Source of the DNA: Paraburkholderia elongata
Lineage (GTDB): Bacteria; Pseudomonadota; Gammaproteobacteria; Burkholderiales; Burkholderiaceae
Direction of reading: 5' to 3'
Length of the DNA stretch: 64,000 nucleotides
Assembly (NCBI RefSeq): GCF_013177735.1
Contig: NZ_WOEZ01000019.1
Span: 1-64,000, forward strand
How positions within the stretch are numbered: the first letter of the stretch is position 1; each line of letters opens with the position of its first letter. Below the pieces are notes generated by a model that made no database searches, was not told where the DNA came from, and saw nothing but the letters and a program-made list of their open reading frames with translations. A program made the translations under genes and the position numbers. Positions 26,325 through 34,547 of the stretch are shown one piece after another.

Positions 26325-27842
26325 ATGATAAAGATCGGTCGAGTAACAGTGTCGTTGGAAATGCGCGAGGCATACCTGGATGACCGGCTGCTGCAGGTCG
26401 GCTCAAGAGCATTCGATATCCTTGAACTGCTGATTGAGGCGCGCGGCAAGACTGTCACGAAAGACGAGATTCTTCGACGCGTGTGGCCGCATTCGGTGGT
26501 GGAAGAAAATAATATCCATGTCCAGCTTTCGGCGCTCAGGAAGATCTTAGGCGCTGACAAGCTCACGATTCGCACGATCTCGGGGCGGGGCTACCGGCTC
26601 ACCGTCCCGACGGAAGGGAATGAGGCAGCCGCCTTGCCCGGAGCTGCCCAGGGCGGACAAACGGGCGCGACGCGTCTGAACGGCCTGCCGGTCTGCCATG
26701 CGCCCTTAATTGGACGCGACGGTGCAATTGCTGAAATCACGCGGGCCCTGAATGGGACGCCGATTGTCACCTTGCTCGGGCCGGGGGGCATCGGCAAGAC
26801 ACAACTCGGTATTGCGGTGGCGAGCTCAATCGCGGCTGCGTCGGACCTGGAAGTGTGCTTCATCACGTTGGCCGCGGTGGACAATGCTCAGGGCGTCGTG
26901 AGCATGATCGCCGAAGCGCTCGGCGTCGGCCGTGCCGCAGACGACGTCACGCTACATTCGCTCGTCGCCGCGGTCCAGGGACGCAAATTGCTGCTCATGC
27001 TGGACAACTGCGAGCACGTGATCGAGTCGGCGGCAACCGTGTGTGAGCTGCTCGTCCAGGCAAGCGCGGACCTGCGCATTCTGGCGACGAGCCGTGAGCC
27101 GCTGCGAACTCGGGACGAGAAATTCTATTGGGTCGCGCCGCTCGACACCCCAGATGCGGAGGCGGGCTCGCAGGCGATTTTAGCCAGCAGTTCGGTAAGG
27201 ATGTTTCTGGCGCAGATGCGTGCACTCAATGCCGACGTCGAGACCGACCCTGGCAGCCTCGAGATGGTCGCGACGATCTGCCGCCGGCTCGACGGCGTGC
27301 CGCTTGCTCTCGAACTGGCAGCGTCCCGTGCAGCAGTGTTCGGCATCCGCAAGACGGTTTCCGGGCTCGACGACCGGTTCCAGTTTCTGACGGGCGGGCG
27401 CCGTACTGCGCCGCCGCGGCAGCAGACGCTGGAGGCTACGCTCGAATGGAGCTATCAGCTTCTCGGCGCGACGGAGCGGATCGTGCTGCACAGGCTCGGT
27501 ATTTTCCCAGCAAGGTTTTCCCTGGAAGCGGCCTGTGCCGTCGCAGCCTGTGAACGGTTATCGTCCCACGAAGTGATGGAGGCGATCGTAGGCCTTGCCT
27601 CCAAGTGCGTCGTCATGACGACCTTCGACAGCAAGACCAAAGAGTACTTCCTGCTCGAAACGACGCGCGAATATGCCTTGCGCAAACTGTACGAATCGGA
27701 CGAGGGGGATGAAGTGCTGACGAGAAACGCGACCTACCTAGCGCCGTTTTACGAGCCGCCTTACGAGCAGCCTTACGGGCGCGGTTTCAGGGCGGCGACG
27801 CTCGGTAACAGCCTTGCGGCAGAATCCGTCGCATCGAGATGA
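26325..27842 (+). CDS. Winged-helix / STAND ATPase regulator, without TPR tail
   Basis: A 505-residue homologue of the regulator at 14886-17885. Winged helix about 1-95 (VGSRAFDILELLIEARGKTV, NNIHVQLSALRKILGA, TISGRGYRLTVP). STAND ATPase about 125-420 with the P-loop GPGGIGKTQLGIAV and the Walker-B-like KLLLMLDNCEHVI. It ends soon after the ATPase's winged-helix extension (TTREYALRKLYESD), so the 500-residue TPR sensor of the longer protein is absent. The last 35 residues (PFYEPPYEQPYGRGF) look unrelated. It is either a naturally short regulator or an old C-terminal truncation. A response regulator follows within 92 bases. Confidence 0.8.
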   Translation: MIKIGRVTVSLEMREAYLDDRLLQVGSRAFDILELLIEARGKTVTKDEILRRVWPHSVVEENNIHVQLSALRKILGADKLTIRTISGRGYRLTVPTEGNEAAALPGAAQGGQTGATRLNGLPVCHAPLIGRDGAIAEITRALNGTPIVTLLGPGGIGKTQLGIAVASSIAAASDLEVCFITLAAVDNAQGVVSMIAEALGVGRAADDVTLHSLVAAVQGRKLLLMLDNCEHVIESAATVCELLVQASADLRILATSREPLRTRDEKFYWVAPLDTPDAEAGSQAILASSSVRMFLAQMRALNADVETDPGSLEMVATICRRLDGVPLALELAASRAAVFGIRKTVSGLDDRFQFLTGGRRTAPPRQQTLEATLEWSYQLLGATERIVLHRLGIFPARFSLEAACAVAACERLSSHEVMEAIVGLASKCVVMTTFDSKTKEYFLLETTREYALRKLYESDEGDEVLTRNATYLAPFYEPPYEQPYGRGFRAATLGNSLAAESVASR

Positions 27843-27934
27843 AGTGAGTGCCAATGCGGCCTGGAAAGGACTTTTCGGAGTTTGGTCTCATGTACCATGA
27901 CGGCACTCAAATCCCAATCTTTCTGGAATCTGAA

Positions 27935-28561
27935 ATGCCTGGTCCTTCGGAGCGCGAATCGATCGTCTATGTGATCGACGACGAAGAAATGGTGCGCGAC
28001 GCGCTATGGCGCCTGCTGCGCTCAGCGGGTTTCAACGCGCAGGTTTTTGCGTCGCCCGCGGAGATACTTTCGAAAGAGTTGCCCAGCGTACCGATGTGCA
28101 TCCTGCTGGATATGAACCTGCAGTCCACGAACGGCTTCGACGTTCAAAGCCAGCTCGCGCAGAAGGGCGTGCAGGTGCCGATTATTTTTCTGACCGGGTA
28201 CGGTTCCATTCCGATGTCGGTGCGTGCGATCAAGGCAGGGGCGCATGAATTCCTCACCAAACCTATCGACGACGAAGAACTGCTCGACGCGGTGAGGCGG
28301 GCGCTCGCACAGGACGAGGCCAACCTCTCGGCGCGCGCATTCAATGCGGAGGTGCTGCAGCGTGCCGCGTCGCTGACGCCGCGTGAAATGGATGTCTTCG
28401 AACTTGCGGTGGAAGGCAGGATGATCAAGCAGATCGCGCATGAACTGGGCACGCAGGAAGTGACGGTGAAGGTTCACAAACGGCGCGTGATGAGCAAGAT
28501 GCGGGCAAAGACGCTCATCGAGCTGGCAAAAATGTGGGAATTGATACGTCGGACGCGATGA
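27935..28561 (+). CDS. FixJ/NarL-type response regulator, orphan
   Basis: A 208-residue regulator from MPGPSERESIVYVIDDEE; longer starts back to 27848 are in frame. The receiver is complete (IDDEE, Asp in CILLDMNLQS, FLTGYGS, Lys of FLTKPIDD). The C-terminal helix-turn-helix is LTPREMDVFELAVEGRMIKQ then TQEVTVKVHKRRVMSKM. No kinase is adjacent; neighbours are the STAND regulator upstream and a second receiver (28638-29012) downstream, so it must take phosphate from a kinase elsewhere or act with the STAND protein. Confidence 0.85.
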   Translation: MPGPSERESIVYVIDDEEMVRDALWRLLRSAGFNAQVFASPAEILSKELPSVPMCILLDMNLQSTNGFDVQSQLAQKGVQVPIIFLTGYGSIPMSVRAIKAGAHEFLTKPIDDEELLDAVRRALAQDEANLSARAFNAEVLQRAASLTPREMDVFELAVEGRMIKQIAHELGTQEVTVKVHKRRVMSKMRAKTLIELAKMWELIRRTR

Positions 28562-28637
28562 TCATCCTGAAGCAGTAAATATCGCGCCGGATATTTGTCT
28601 CTGTTACTACGTCGGCGCAATTGGAGTATTGGCAGCT

Positions 28638-29012
28638 ATGAGCTTTGTTTGCATCGTCGACGATGACGCCTCGGTACGAAGTGGCGTTGGAAACCTTCTT
28701 AAGGCAGTGGGTTATGCGACTGTGACTTTCTCATCGGGAGAGGAATTCCTCGCCTCCCCGGTGGTCGACGATGCGCTGTGTGTTTTGCTCGACCTTAAAA
28801 TGCAAGGCATGCAGGGTCTCGAAGTGCAACGGCAACTGAACGCGGAACACCGGCGTATCCCGGTTGTGTTCATGTCCGCGCATGGCGACGACGAGGCGGT
28901 GCGGCGGGCGATGCAGCACGGCGCGGTCGGTTTCCTGCGCAAACCCTTTGCGGAAGAAGTACTGCTCGACTCGATCGAGCTTGCTATTGGGCGCAAGAGC
29001 GGGGGGCACTGA
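28638..29012 (+). CDS. Single-domain response regulator
   Basis: A 124-residue stand-alone receiver: VDDDAS pocket, Asp in CVLLDLKMQGMQG, FMSAHGD switch and Lys of FLRKPFAEE. It has no output domain and ends 10 residues after the last receiver helix (AIGRKSGGH). The start MSFVCIVDDD fits the fold. Such proteins act as phosphate shuttles or sinks or bind a partner. It is 76 bases downstream of the orphan FixJ-type regulator and convergent with the Old Yellow Enzyme gene. Confidence 0.85.
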   Translation: MSFVCIVDDDASVRSGVGNLLKAVGYATVTFSSGEEFLASPVVDDALCVLLDLKMQGMQGLEVQRQLNAEHRRIPVVFMSAHGDDEAVRRAMQHGAVGFLRKPFAEEVLLDSIELAIGRKSGGH

Positions 29013-29036
29013 ATTCAGCCCCGCGAGAGCCGACGC

Positions 29037-30149
29037 TTAGTTCATGGTCGGGTAGTCGGTATAGCCAGTCACATCCCCACCGAAAAAATGGACACTATCG
29101 GCGGCATTCAGCGGGTGTCCGTCGCGCAGACGGGCCGGCAGGTCCGGATTCGCGATAAAGGGCCGTCCGAACGCAATGATGTCGGCCCGGCCGCTGGCGA
29201 TCGCCTGTTCGGCCGTTTCACGGTCATAGCCGCCGGCAATCATCAGCATGCCTTTGTATTCGCCTCGTAGCAGTTTGATAATGGCGTCCCACCGCGGGTC
29301 GAAGTTCTCGTCCTTCACCGTACCCACCATCGCTGGTTCGACGAGATGCAAATAGGCGAGACCATATTCATTGAGTCTTCTCACGATGTAGCCGAACGTT
29401 GCCTCAGGCGTTTCATCGCCCATACCCATGAAACGTCCCATGGGGGTGAGGCGAACTCCGACGTTTTGCGGACCCACTTCGTCGCTGACAGCGGCGACGA
29501 CTTCAAGCAGCAGGCGGGCGCGATTTTCGATGCTGCCGCCGTAGCTGTCCTGCCGATGGTTGCTGTTGCTGTTGATGAATTGGTCCAGCAGATAGCCGTT
29601 CCCAGCATGAATTTCAACGCCGTCCATGCCGGCCGCGATCGCGTTGCTTGCAGCACGCCGGTAGTCGGCGACGATTTCTCGTATGCCTTCAACTGTCAGT
29701 TCCTGCGGCACCGGTACGTCACCCCACACGCCATTGCCGGCCTCGTCGAGAATAAACGTCTTTCCGGGCACGGGCATGGCGGTCGGCGCAACAGGCAGGC
29801 TGCCATTCGGCTGGAACACGGGATGCGAGACACGGCCGACGTGCCACAACTGAAGGAACATGTGGCCGCCTTCTTCATGGACAGCCTTGCTGACAGCACG
29901 CCAGCCTTCAATCTGCTGTTCCGTATGGATACCCGGCGTCCACGCATAACCTTGACCTTGCTGTGAGATCTGCGTTGCTTCACTCACGATCAGTGCCGCG
30001 CTGGCGCGTTGCCGATAGTATTCGACGTTCAGGTCCGTCGGCACGTTTCCCGGTTGACCGGCACGCGAGCGCGTCAGGGGGGCCATCGCAACGCGGTGAT
30101 CGAGGGAGAGGCGGCCCAGTTTGATCGGGTTAAAAAGGTGCTTCGTCAT
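29037..30149 (-). CDS. Old Yellow Enzyme family ene-reductase
   Basis: A 370-residue FMN enzyme of the NADH:flavin oxidoreductase family (NemA/XenA-like). Key patterns: APLTRSRAGQPGNVPTDLN near the N-terminus; substrate-binding His and Asn in EIHAGNGYLLDQF (H-x-x-N); NSNHRQDSYGGS with the conserved Arg; and AGGYDRETAEQAI then DIIAFGRPFIANPDLP for phosphate and FMN binding. It reduces activated alkenes, quinones or nitro compounds with NAD(P)H. A LysR gene (30499-31404) lies directly upstream on the same strand and may control it. Confidence 0.9.
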   Translation of the reverse strand: MTKHLFNPIKLGRLSLDHRVAMAPLTRSRAGQPGNVPTDLNVEYYRQRASAALIVSEATQISQQGQGYAWTPGIHTEQQIEGWRAVSKAVHEEGGHMFLQLWHVGRVSHPVFQPNGSLPVAPTAMPVPGKTFILDEAGNGVWGDVPVPQELTVEGIREIVADYRRAASNAIAAGMDGVEIHAGNGYLLDQFINSNSNHRQDSYGGSIENRARLLLEVVAAVSDEVGPQNVGVRLTPMGRFMGMGDETPEATFGYIVRRLNEYGLAYLHLVEPAMVGTVKDENFDPRWDAIIKLLRGEYKGMLMIAGGYDRETAEQAIASGRADIIAFGRPFIANPDLPARLRDGHPLNAADSVHFFGGDVTGYTDYPTMN

Positions 30150-30498
30150 GGTGTATCTCCGTCAAAGATGTGAGGCGCGCCTTGCAGCTCCGCCATTTGC
30201 ATTTCAAGGCATAGCCTGATGCAGCGCGCCTTACCTGATCCTTCCGCAACGAGACTGTGAGACGTCGTGTTCGTCGTTGACGGACATGCCGCGATGCTGC
30301 ATGTCTGCGCGGTTGGTTGATGTGTGTAAGGGTAGGAGAGACGGGGCTGGGGCGGAATCCCAACGGCACGCTACACACCATTGCGTGGTGCGCAAAGATT
30401 GAGGAGGGTGTTGCCGGCGTTTGCCGGCATCTACCGAATGCCAGTTGCCGATGATTGACGTAAGAACCGGTTCAGAGATCGGCACTCTGCGTGAGCGG
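30150..30498. other. Region upstream of the ene-reductase
   Basis: About 350 bases between the LysR stop and the ene-reductase start, both on the minus strand. No gene, RNA or clear operator is recognised. Confidence 0.3.
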
Positions 30499-31404
30499 TC
30501 ACTGAGGGCTGCCCGCCAGTTCGGACACGAAATCGATAAACGCATTGACTCTTCGCGATCCCCGCTGATTCGGTAGATACAGCGCGCTCACGACAGCCCG
30601 TGCGTCGTTCGGTCCCGCCTCGTACTCGGCGAACAGCCGGGTGAGGGCGCCTGACTGAACGTCCGACGCCACCAGCCAGTCGGGAAGCAACGCGATGCCC
30701 ATACCGTCCAACGCGGCTTCGCGCAATACTTCGGAACTGTTTGCCTTGAGTCTGCCCGTCACCGGCACGCGCTTTTCTTCCTTGTCACGCGAAAACGTCC
30801 AGACTTGAGGTTCTGTCGTGTAGGTGAATCGAAGGCATTCATGGTCTACCAATTCGTCAGGAGACTTGGGATAGCCTGCTCGATCGAGATATTCGCTGCT
30901 CGCGACAAGATAACGAGCGAAGATGGCGACGCGCTTGCTGACGACGTCGGCCGTGGCAGCGACCTCACCAAGGCGAATAGCGACGTCTATTCGCTCGCTG
31001 ACCAGATCGACAAAGGCATCGCTCAGTTTGACGTCCAACTCCAGCTTTGGATATTTTTTCAGAAACGCTGCGAGGGAAGGTGCGATCCGTCGGGAGCCGA
31101 ATGCGACGGGCACGGAAACGCGTAGTGGGCCCGACGGTTCATCGCCTCTGTCCGAAACTGACGCATCGGCGTCGGCCATATCTTCGAGCAGCTTTTTCGC
31201 CTTGGCGTAGTAGGAGGTTCCCGCGTCGGATAAGGTCACCTGGCGGGTGGTCCGATTCAGGAGTGCCGCGCCAAGCTCCTTCTCAAGCGAATCGACAGAG
31301 CGCATGACCGAAGATGTTGCCAGATCGAGGCGTCGTGCCGCACTCGAAAAACCGCCTGTCTCAGCGACTTCCACGAACGCCCGAAGCGACAATAGCTTGT
31401 CCAT
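30499..31404 (-). CDS. LysR-family transcriptional regulator
   Basis: A 301-residue LysR regulator of the CrgA-like group. The winged helix is FVEVAETGGFSSAARRLDLA then LLNRTTRQVTLSDAG. The effector domain follows from about residue 90 with the usual SGPLRVSVPVAFG entry. It is close in type to the LysR at 5165-6139. Its position beside the ene-reductase and divergent from the DsbA-like gene (31665) suggests control of one or both; no LysR box was confirmed. Confidence 0.85.
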   Translation of the reverse strand: MDKLLSLRAFVEVAETGGFSSAARRLDLATSSVMRSVDSLEKELGAALLNRTTRQVTLSDAGTSYYAKAKKLLEDMADADASVSDRGDEPSGPLRVSVPVAFGSRRIAPSLAAFLKKYPKLELDVKLSDAFVDLVSERIDVAIRLGEVAATADVVSKRVAIFARYLVASSEYLDRAGYPKSPDELVDHECLRFTYTTEPQVWTFSRDKEEKRVPVTGRLKANSSEVLREAALDGMGIALLPDWLVASDVQSGALTRLFAEYEAGPNDARAVVSALYLPNQRGSRRVNAFIDFVSELAGSPQ

Positions 31405-31664
31405 AATTTTGGCCCATACAGTTTGCTGTTTCGCGGTGGGAACGCCATGCGGCGAGCGCGGTCAACTTTCTCAATGTATCAGAGCCATTACGCTGAGTGG
31501 CGAAAAGCGGCTCCGTGCACGAGATTAGTTGTTCTGAGTAGACTACGCCGTTCGCCTCATCTCATTGTCTGGCACGCAAAGGTGCATTGCCTCATGTTGC
31601 CATTCTTATCGGCCGGCAACCGCGCTATCGTGCCTCTGCAAACAATCCCTTTTGGAGATGTTCG

Positions 31665-32315
31665 ATGAACAGGCTGAATATCGAGGTGACATACGACTTC
31701 ATTTGTCCATGGTGCTGGATCGGCGAGGAAAAACTGAAGAAGGCGATTCGCGAAGCGAACGCCGGCGAGCAAACGAAACTCGTGTTCGTTCCTTATGAAT
31801 TGAATCCGGGTATGCCCGTGGAAGGGCTCGACCGTAAAGAATACCGGTCAGCGAAGTTTGGGAGCTGGGCGCGCTCGCAAGCAATGGATGCTCAGGTCAC
31901 GGCGGCCGGACGTCAGGTCGGTCTGGAATTCAACTATGCGCTGGCGAGGCGCACGCCGAACACGCTCGCCGCGCATCGGCTTGTATGGGTATTGCAACAA
32001 AGACATGACGTGACGGCGTTGGTGGAGGCGACTTTCTATGCGTATTTTTCCGCTGGCCGCGATATTGGAGACGTCGCCGTGTTGACGGAGATTGCGGTAG
32101 CCGCCGGCTTCAAGAAAGACAAGGTCGAAGCGTTCTTTGCGTCGGACAATGGCGTGGACGAAGTGCGTGCGCTAGAAGCTCAGGCGATCGAGCATGGCGT
32201 CAACTCGGTACCGTCGGTGAAGATTGGCGACGAAATTATCAGCGGCGCACAGTCTGTCGCTCTGTTTCGGGTAACGCTTGAGGATGCCCTGAAACCCAGC
32301 GCGACCGCGGCGTAA
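31665..32315 (+). CDS. DsbA-family oxidoreductase (FrnE-like)
   Basis: A 216-residue thioredoxin-fold protein with the active site FICPWCWIGE near residue 13 (CPWC) and no signal peptide, so cytosolic. The helical insert and the cis-Pro region (GVNSVPSVKIGDEIISGAQS) match the FrnE / 2-hydroxychromene-2-carboxylate-isomerase branch of the DsbA superfamily. The start is the ATG of MNRLNIEVTYDF after a GGAG at 31653-31656. Members act in polyketide or stress pathways as disulfide or isomerase enzymes. It is divergent from the LysR gene and followed by a large inverted repeat. Confidence 0.85.
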   Translation: MNRLNIEVTYDFICPWCWIGEEKLKKAIREANAGEQTKLVFVPYELNPGMPVEGLDRKEYRSAKFGSWARSQAMDAQVTAAGRQVGLEFNYALARRTPNTLAAHRLVWVLQQRHDVTALVEATFYAYFSAGRDIGDVAVLTEIAVAAGFKKDKVEAFFASDNGVDEVRALEAQAIEHGVNSVPSVKIGDEIISGAQSVALFRVTLEDALKPSATAA

Positions 32316-32320
32316 GCAGA

Positions 32321-32381
32321 GCCGCGGTAGCCATGGGCTGTTCGCCTCGCAGATTGGGCGGCAGCCCATGGCCACTGCGGC
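32321..32381 (+). terminator. Large imperfect stem-loop after the DsbA-like gene
   Basis: GCCATGGGCTG (32330-32340) and CAGCCCATGGC (32362-32372) form a perfect 11-bp stem with a 21-base loop. GCCGC (32321-32325) and GCGGC (32377-32381) extend it. It begins six bases after the stop codon. There is no T-tract; it could be a terminator or a leftover of a mobile palindrome. Confidence 0.55.
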
Positions 32382-32472
32382 GCTGCACATTCAGAAACTT
32401 TAATTCGACGGCGAGTTTGCATTGGGTCAGCATGCGCAGAGAAGAAAGTGCAGCGGTGCCGCCCACAAGAGC

Positions 32473-32619
32473 AACGTCCAGGTTGTCTTCGAGTCGTCTG
32501 TCTCAGCGATCTATGGCGATACCCAGCTTGAAGCGCTGCAACTCACGAACAAGGCGGGTGGAACCCAGGTTGTTTCGGCGGACCGCCTATTCGTATGTAT
32601 TGGTGGCGCGCCTCCTTGA
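32473..32619 (+). pseudogene. Remnant of a thioredoxin-reductase-like flavoprotein
   Basis: The frame reads NVQVVFESSVSAIYGDTQLE, then ALQLTNKAGGTQ and ADRLFVCIGGAPP before a stop. This is the middle of the NAD(P)H domain of thioredoxin-reductase-like flavoproteins, ending at the CIGG-x-P motif. The FAD domain, CxxC region and C-terminus are absent. It is a decayed fragment with no start or ribosome binding site. Confidence 0.6.
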
Positions 32620-32721
32620 GAAGCGTTCCGTCGCGACAATCGCCGGCACGTCGACAGCAGAATCAGCCTCGCTTAGATATTCCATGCTAGGATTCTTGGA
32701 CACTTGGCAACGGAGGCGACA

Positions 32722-32985
32722 ATGGCTGACACCATCGAAGGCATTAGTGTCGCAAATGACGGCGAGGCCGTTAAGTTCGGCATCAGAGTCGACAGCGTCC
32801 ACCACTTCTGCACTGTGAGCAGGGAAGTGCTTAAGGAATTGTCGCAGCCGGGTGGCCACAAATCCGACTTGTTGCAGGAGTTCGAACGGCACCGCGAGTT
32901 GATCTACGAGAAGGCCGCGCTTGCGATTCGAAACGGTTTGAGGGGCGACCCGCTACCGCTTACCATCGACCTCTTCCTCCCTTAA
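32722..32985 (+). CDS. DUF1488 small protein
   Basis: An 87-residue soluble protein. The start MADTIEGIS follows GGAGG with a seven-base gap. The core (VKFGIRVDSVHHFCTVSREV, then FERHRELIYEKAALAI) matches the DUF1488 family of short acidic proteins found widely in proteobacteria and of unknown function. It is a single gene in a region of remnants. Confidence 0.7.
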   Translation: MADTIEGISVANDGEAVKFGIRVDSVHHFCTVSREVLKELSQPGGHKSDLLQEFERHRELIYEKAALAIRNGLRGDPLPLTIDLFLP

Positions 32986-33085
32986 CGCAAAACGCAAACC
33001 TCACCGGGGGGTGACATCAGTTCGCCCTCCTATACTCGATCGCGCAATTGGGTTGATGCCAGCGATCGAGACCTACTCCCTGTTT

Positions 33086-33427
33086 TTATGCACTAAGTGG
33101 CTTGCGGTAGACAGTTCCATGATGAGCGGAAACGACCTGGTCGACCGCGCCGGGTGTCGCTTCGTAAGCCTCGAGGATGATTGCAAAACATCCCGGCGCA
33201 AAGTCACCGCTTACGGAATCGACGAATTCATGATCGAGTATATCGATGAGCGCAACGTCAGCTAGCCCTGTACTTGCTCCTATCGTGAAGCCGAGTATCG
33301 CGCCGGATGGCCCTCCGAGCATGCCGATCAGGGAGCCCGTTATGGCACCGATTACAACACCCCAAAATGGCTGTGTCTTTGTACCAAGCAAGGTCACTTT
33401 CCCAGCCAGGTCCTTTTGAACCATCAC
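33086..33427 (-). CDS. DUF1269-type membrane protein, 5'-truncated
   Basis: A 113-residue frame with two glycine-rich hydrophobic stretches ([20 protein letters not shown] and [20 protein letters not shown]), then a C-terminal domain ending [10 protein letters not shown]. This is the membrane and C-terminal half of DUF1269 proteins. Family similarity continues upstream of the first ATG for about a dozen codons ([14 protein letters not shown]) and then breaks near 33463, where era-like sequence begins on the other strand. The gene has therefore lost its N-terminal domain and probably its promoter. Confidence 0.6.
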   Translation of the reverse strand: MMVQKDLAGKVTLLGTKTQPFWGVVIGAITGSLIGMLGGPSGAILGFTIGASTGLADVALIDILDHEFVDSVSGDFAPGCFAIILEAYEATPGAVDQVVSAHHGTVYRKPLSA

Positions 33428-33811
33428 ACCGCTCTCGATCTTAAAGCTCGGATCTTTGCCCTCGAGAACCTGCCGGAAGGCGAACCGATCTATGGCGAAG
33501 ATGACCTGACCGACCGCAGTTCACGGTTCCTCGCCGCCGAGATTCTGAGTGAGAAGGTATTCCGCTGGACTGGCGACGAACTGCCGTACACCAGTACGGT
33601 TGTGATCGAGAAGTTCGAGGAGGAAGGGCGCCTGAAGCGCGTCTTCGCGACGATCCTCGTCGAGCGCGACTCGCAAAAGGCGATAGTGATCGGCAAGGAT
33701 GGGGCGAAGCTCAAGCAGATCAACACGGACGCGCTGATCAATCTTTCGCTCGACGATGAGTTGAAGCTGGTCGAGGCATTGTCCAAGGCCAAAGATGCGG
33801 CAAATGGATAA
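33416..33811 (+). pseudogene. era: C-terminal (KH-domain) fragment of GTPase Era
   Basis: From about 33468 the frame reads [20 protein letters not shown], then [30 protein letters not shown], and the KH loop [15 protein letters not shown]. This is the Era C-terminus in near-perfect form, but the whole GTPase domain is missing. The similarity stops after LKQINTDA, before the last 40 residues of Era; a foreign tail ([21 protein letters not shown]) completes the frame. The leading codons before 33463 are antisense DUF1269 sequence. It is a piece of a duplicated era gene inserted by recombination; a full era is expected elsewhere. Confidence 0.75.
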
Positions 33812-33837
33812 CTCCGGCTTGACAAGCAGCGGGATGG

Positions 33838-34392
33838 TCAGCTGATCGGCCCGGCGATATCGCCGGCGAGCAGCAATTGCGGGAGTTGCGAGAACGACCA
33901 TCCGCCCGGCACGCGATCGAGTATCCAAACCATGTCGAACCGGTCTTCCGGCCACGTTGCAGGAACTGCTGGAGCGCCGGGCACGTGTCCGATTAGCGAC
34001 GGCAGCACTTTGTGCTCCCATGCAATCAGCACGACGCCGGGTTGGGCCAGCACGTCCCTCATTAGCGCTTGCCCGTCGTCCTTCAGGTGCGCCGTGACGT
34101 AGTTCACCTGCGATGTTTCTTGCAGCAGCGCAACCAGAGGTGCAACTGTCTGCATCGCCCGCTTGCTCTTGCTGGCTGGACCGTTCCCCGGCGCGAACAC
34201 GGTGGCCGGCGTCAGTCGCGCAGAATGCGTCTCGTGAATCGGACAGAAGAATCGTGCCAACGCGCCGGCACGCTGCCAGCCGCGAACCGCGAGGCTTTCG
34301 TCGTCGGCCTTACCGTCCGCTTCGATCCCGATACCCTCGCTGGCGGTTGGCTTCTCCGCGTGCCGGATAAACATGATTCGTTCGGGTGCCAT
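33838..34392 (-). CDS. Histidine-phosphatase-family protein
   Basis: A 184-residue protein of the phosphoglycerate-mutase-like (histidine phosphatase) superfamily. The catalytic motif is FIRHAEKP (RHA in place of RHG) near residue 10, and the second His is in VLIAWEHKVLPSL near residue 127. It has no signal peptide. This branch is common as small soluble phosphatases with unknown substrate. It is divergent from the Rieske-flavoprotein gene and lies 26 bases from the era fragment. Confidence 0.75.
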   Translation of the reverse strand: MAPERIMFIRHAEKPTASEGIGIEADGKADDESLAVRGWQRAGALARFFCPIHETHSARLTPATVFAPGNGPASKSKRAMQTVAPLVALLQETSQVNYVTAHLKDDGQALMRDVLAQPGVVLIAWEHKVLPSLIGHVPGAPAVPATWPEDRFDMVWILDRVPGGWSFSQLPQLLLAGDIAGPIS

Positions 34393-34547
34393 GCCGCCTC
34401 CGTGGTGTTGTTGAAGCCTGTTATTTCAGTACAACCAACAGTATCAACCAGTTATTCGCCCGCAGCGACAAGCTCGCCTGCTTCCCTGTTTTTTTGCGGG
34501 AATGCGGACGATAATATCGCTGTCGCGTGACAGCAAGGAGTGGCGCA

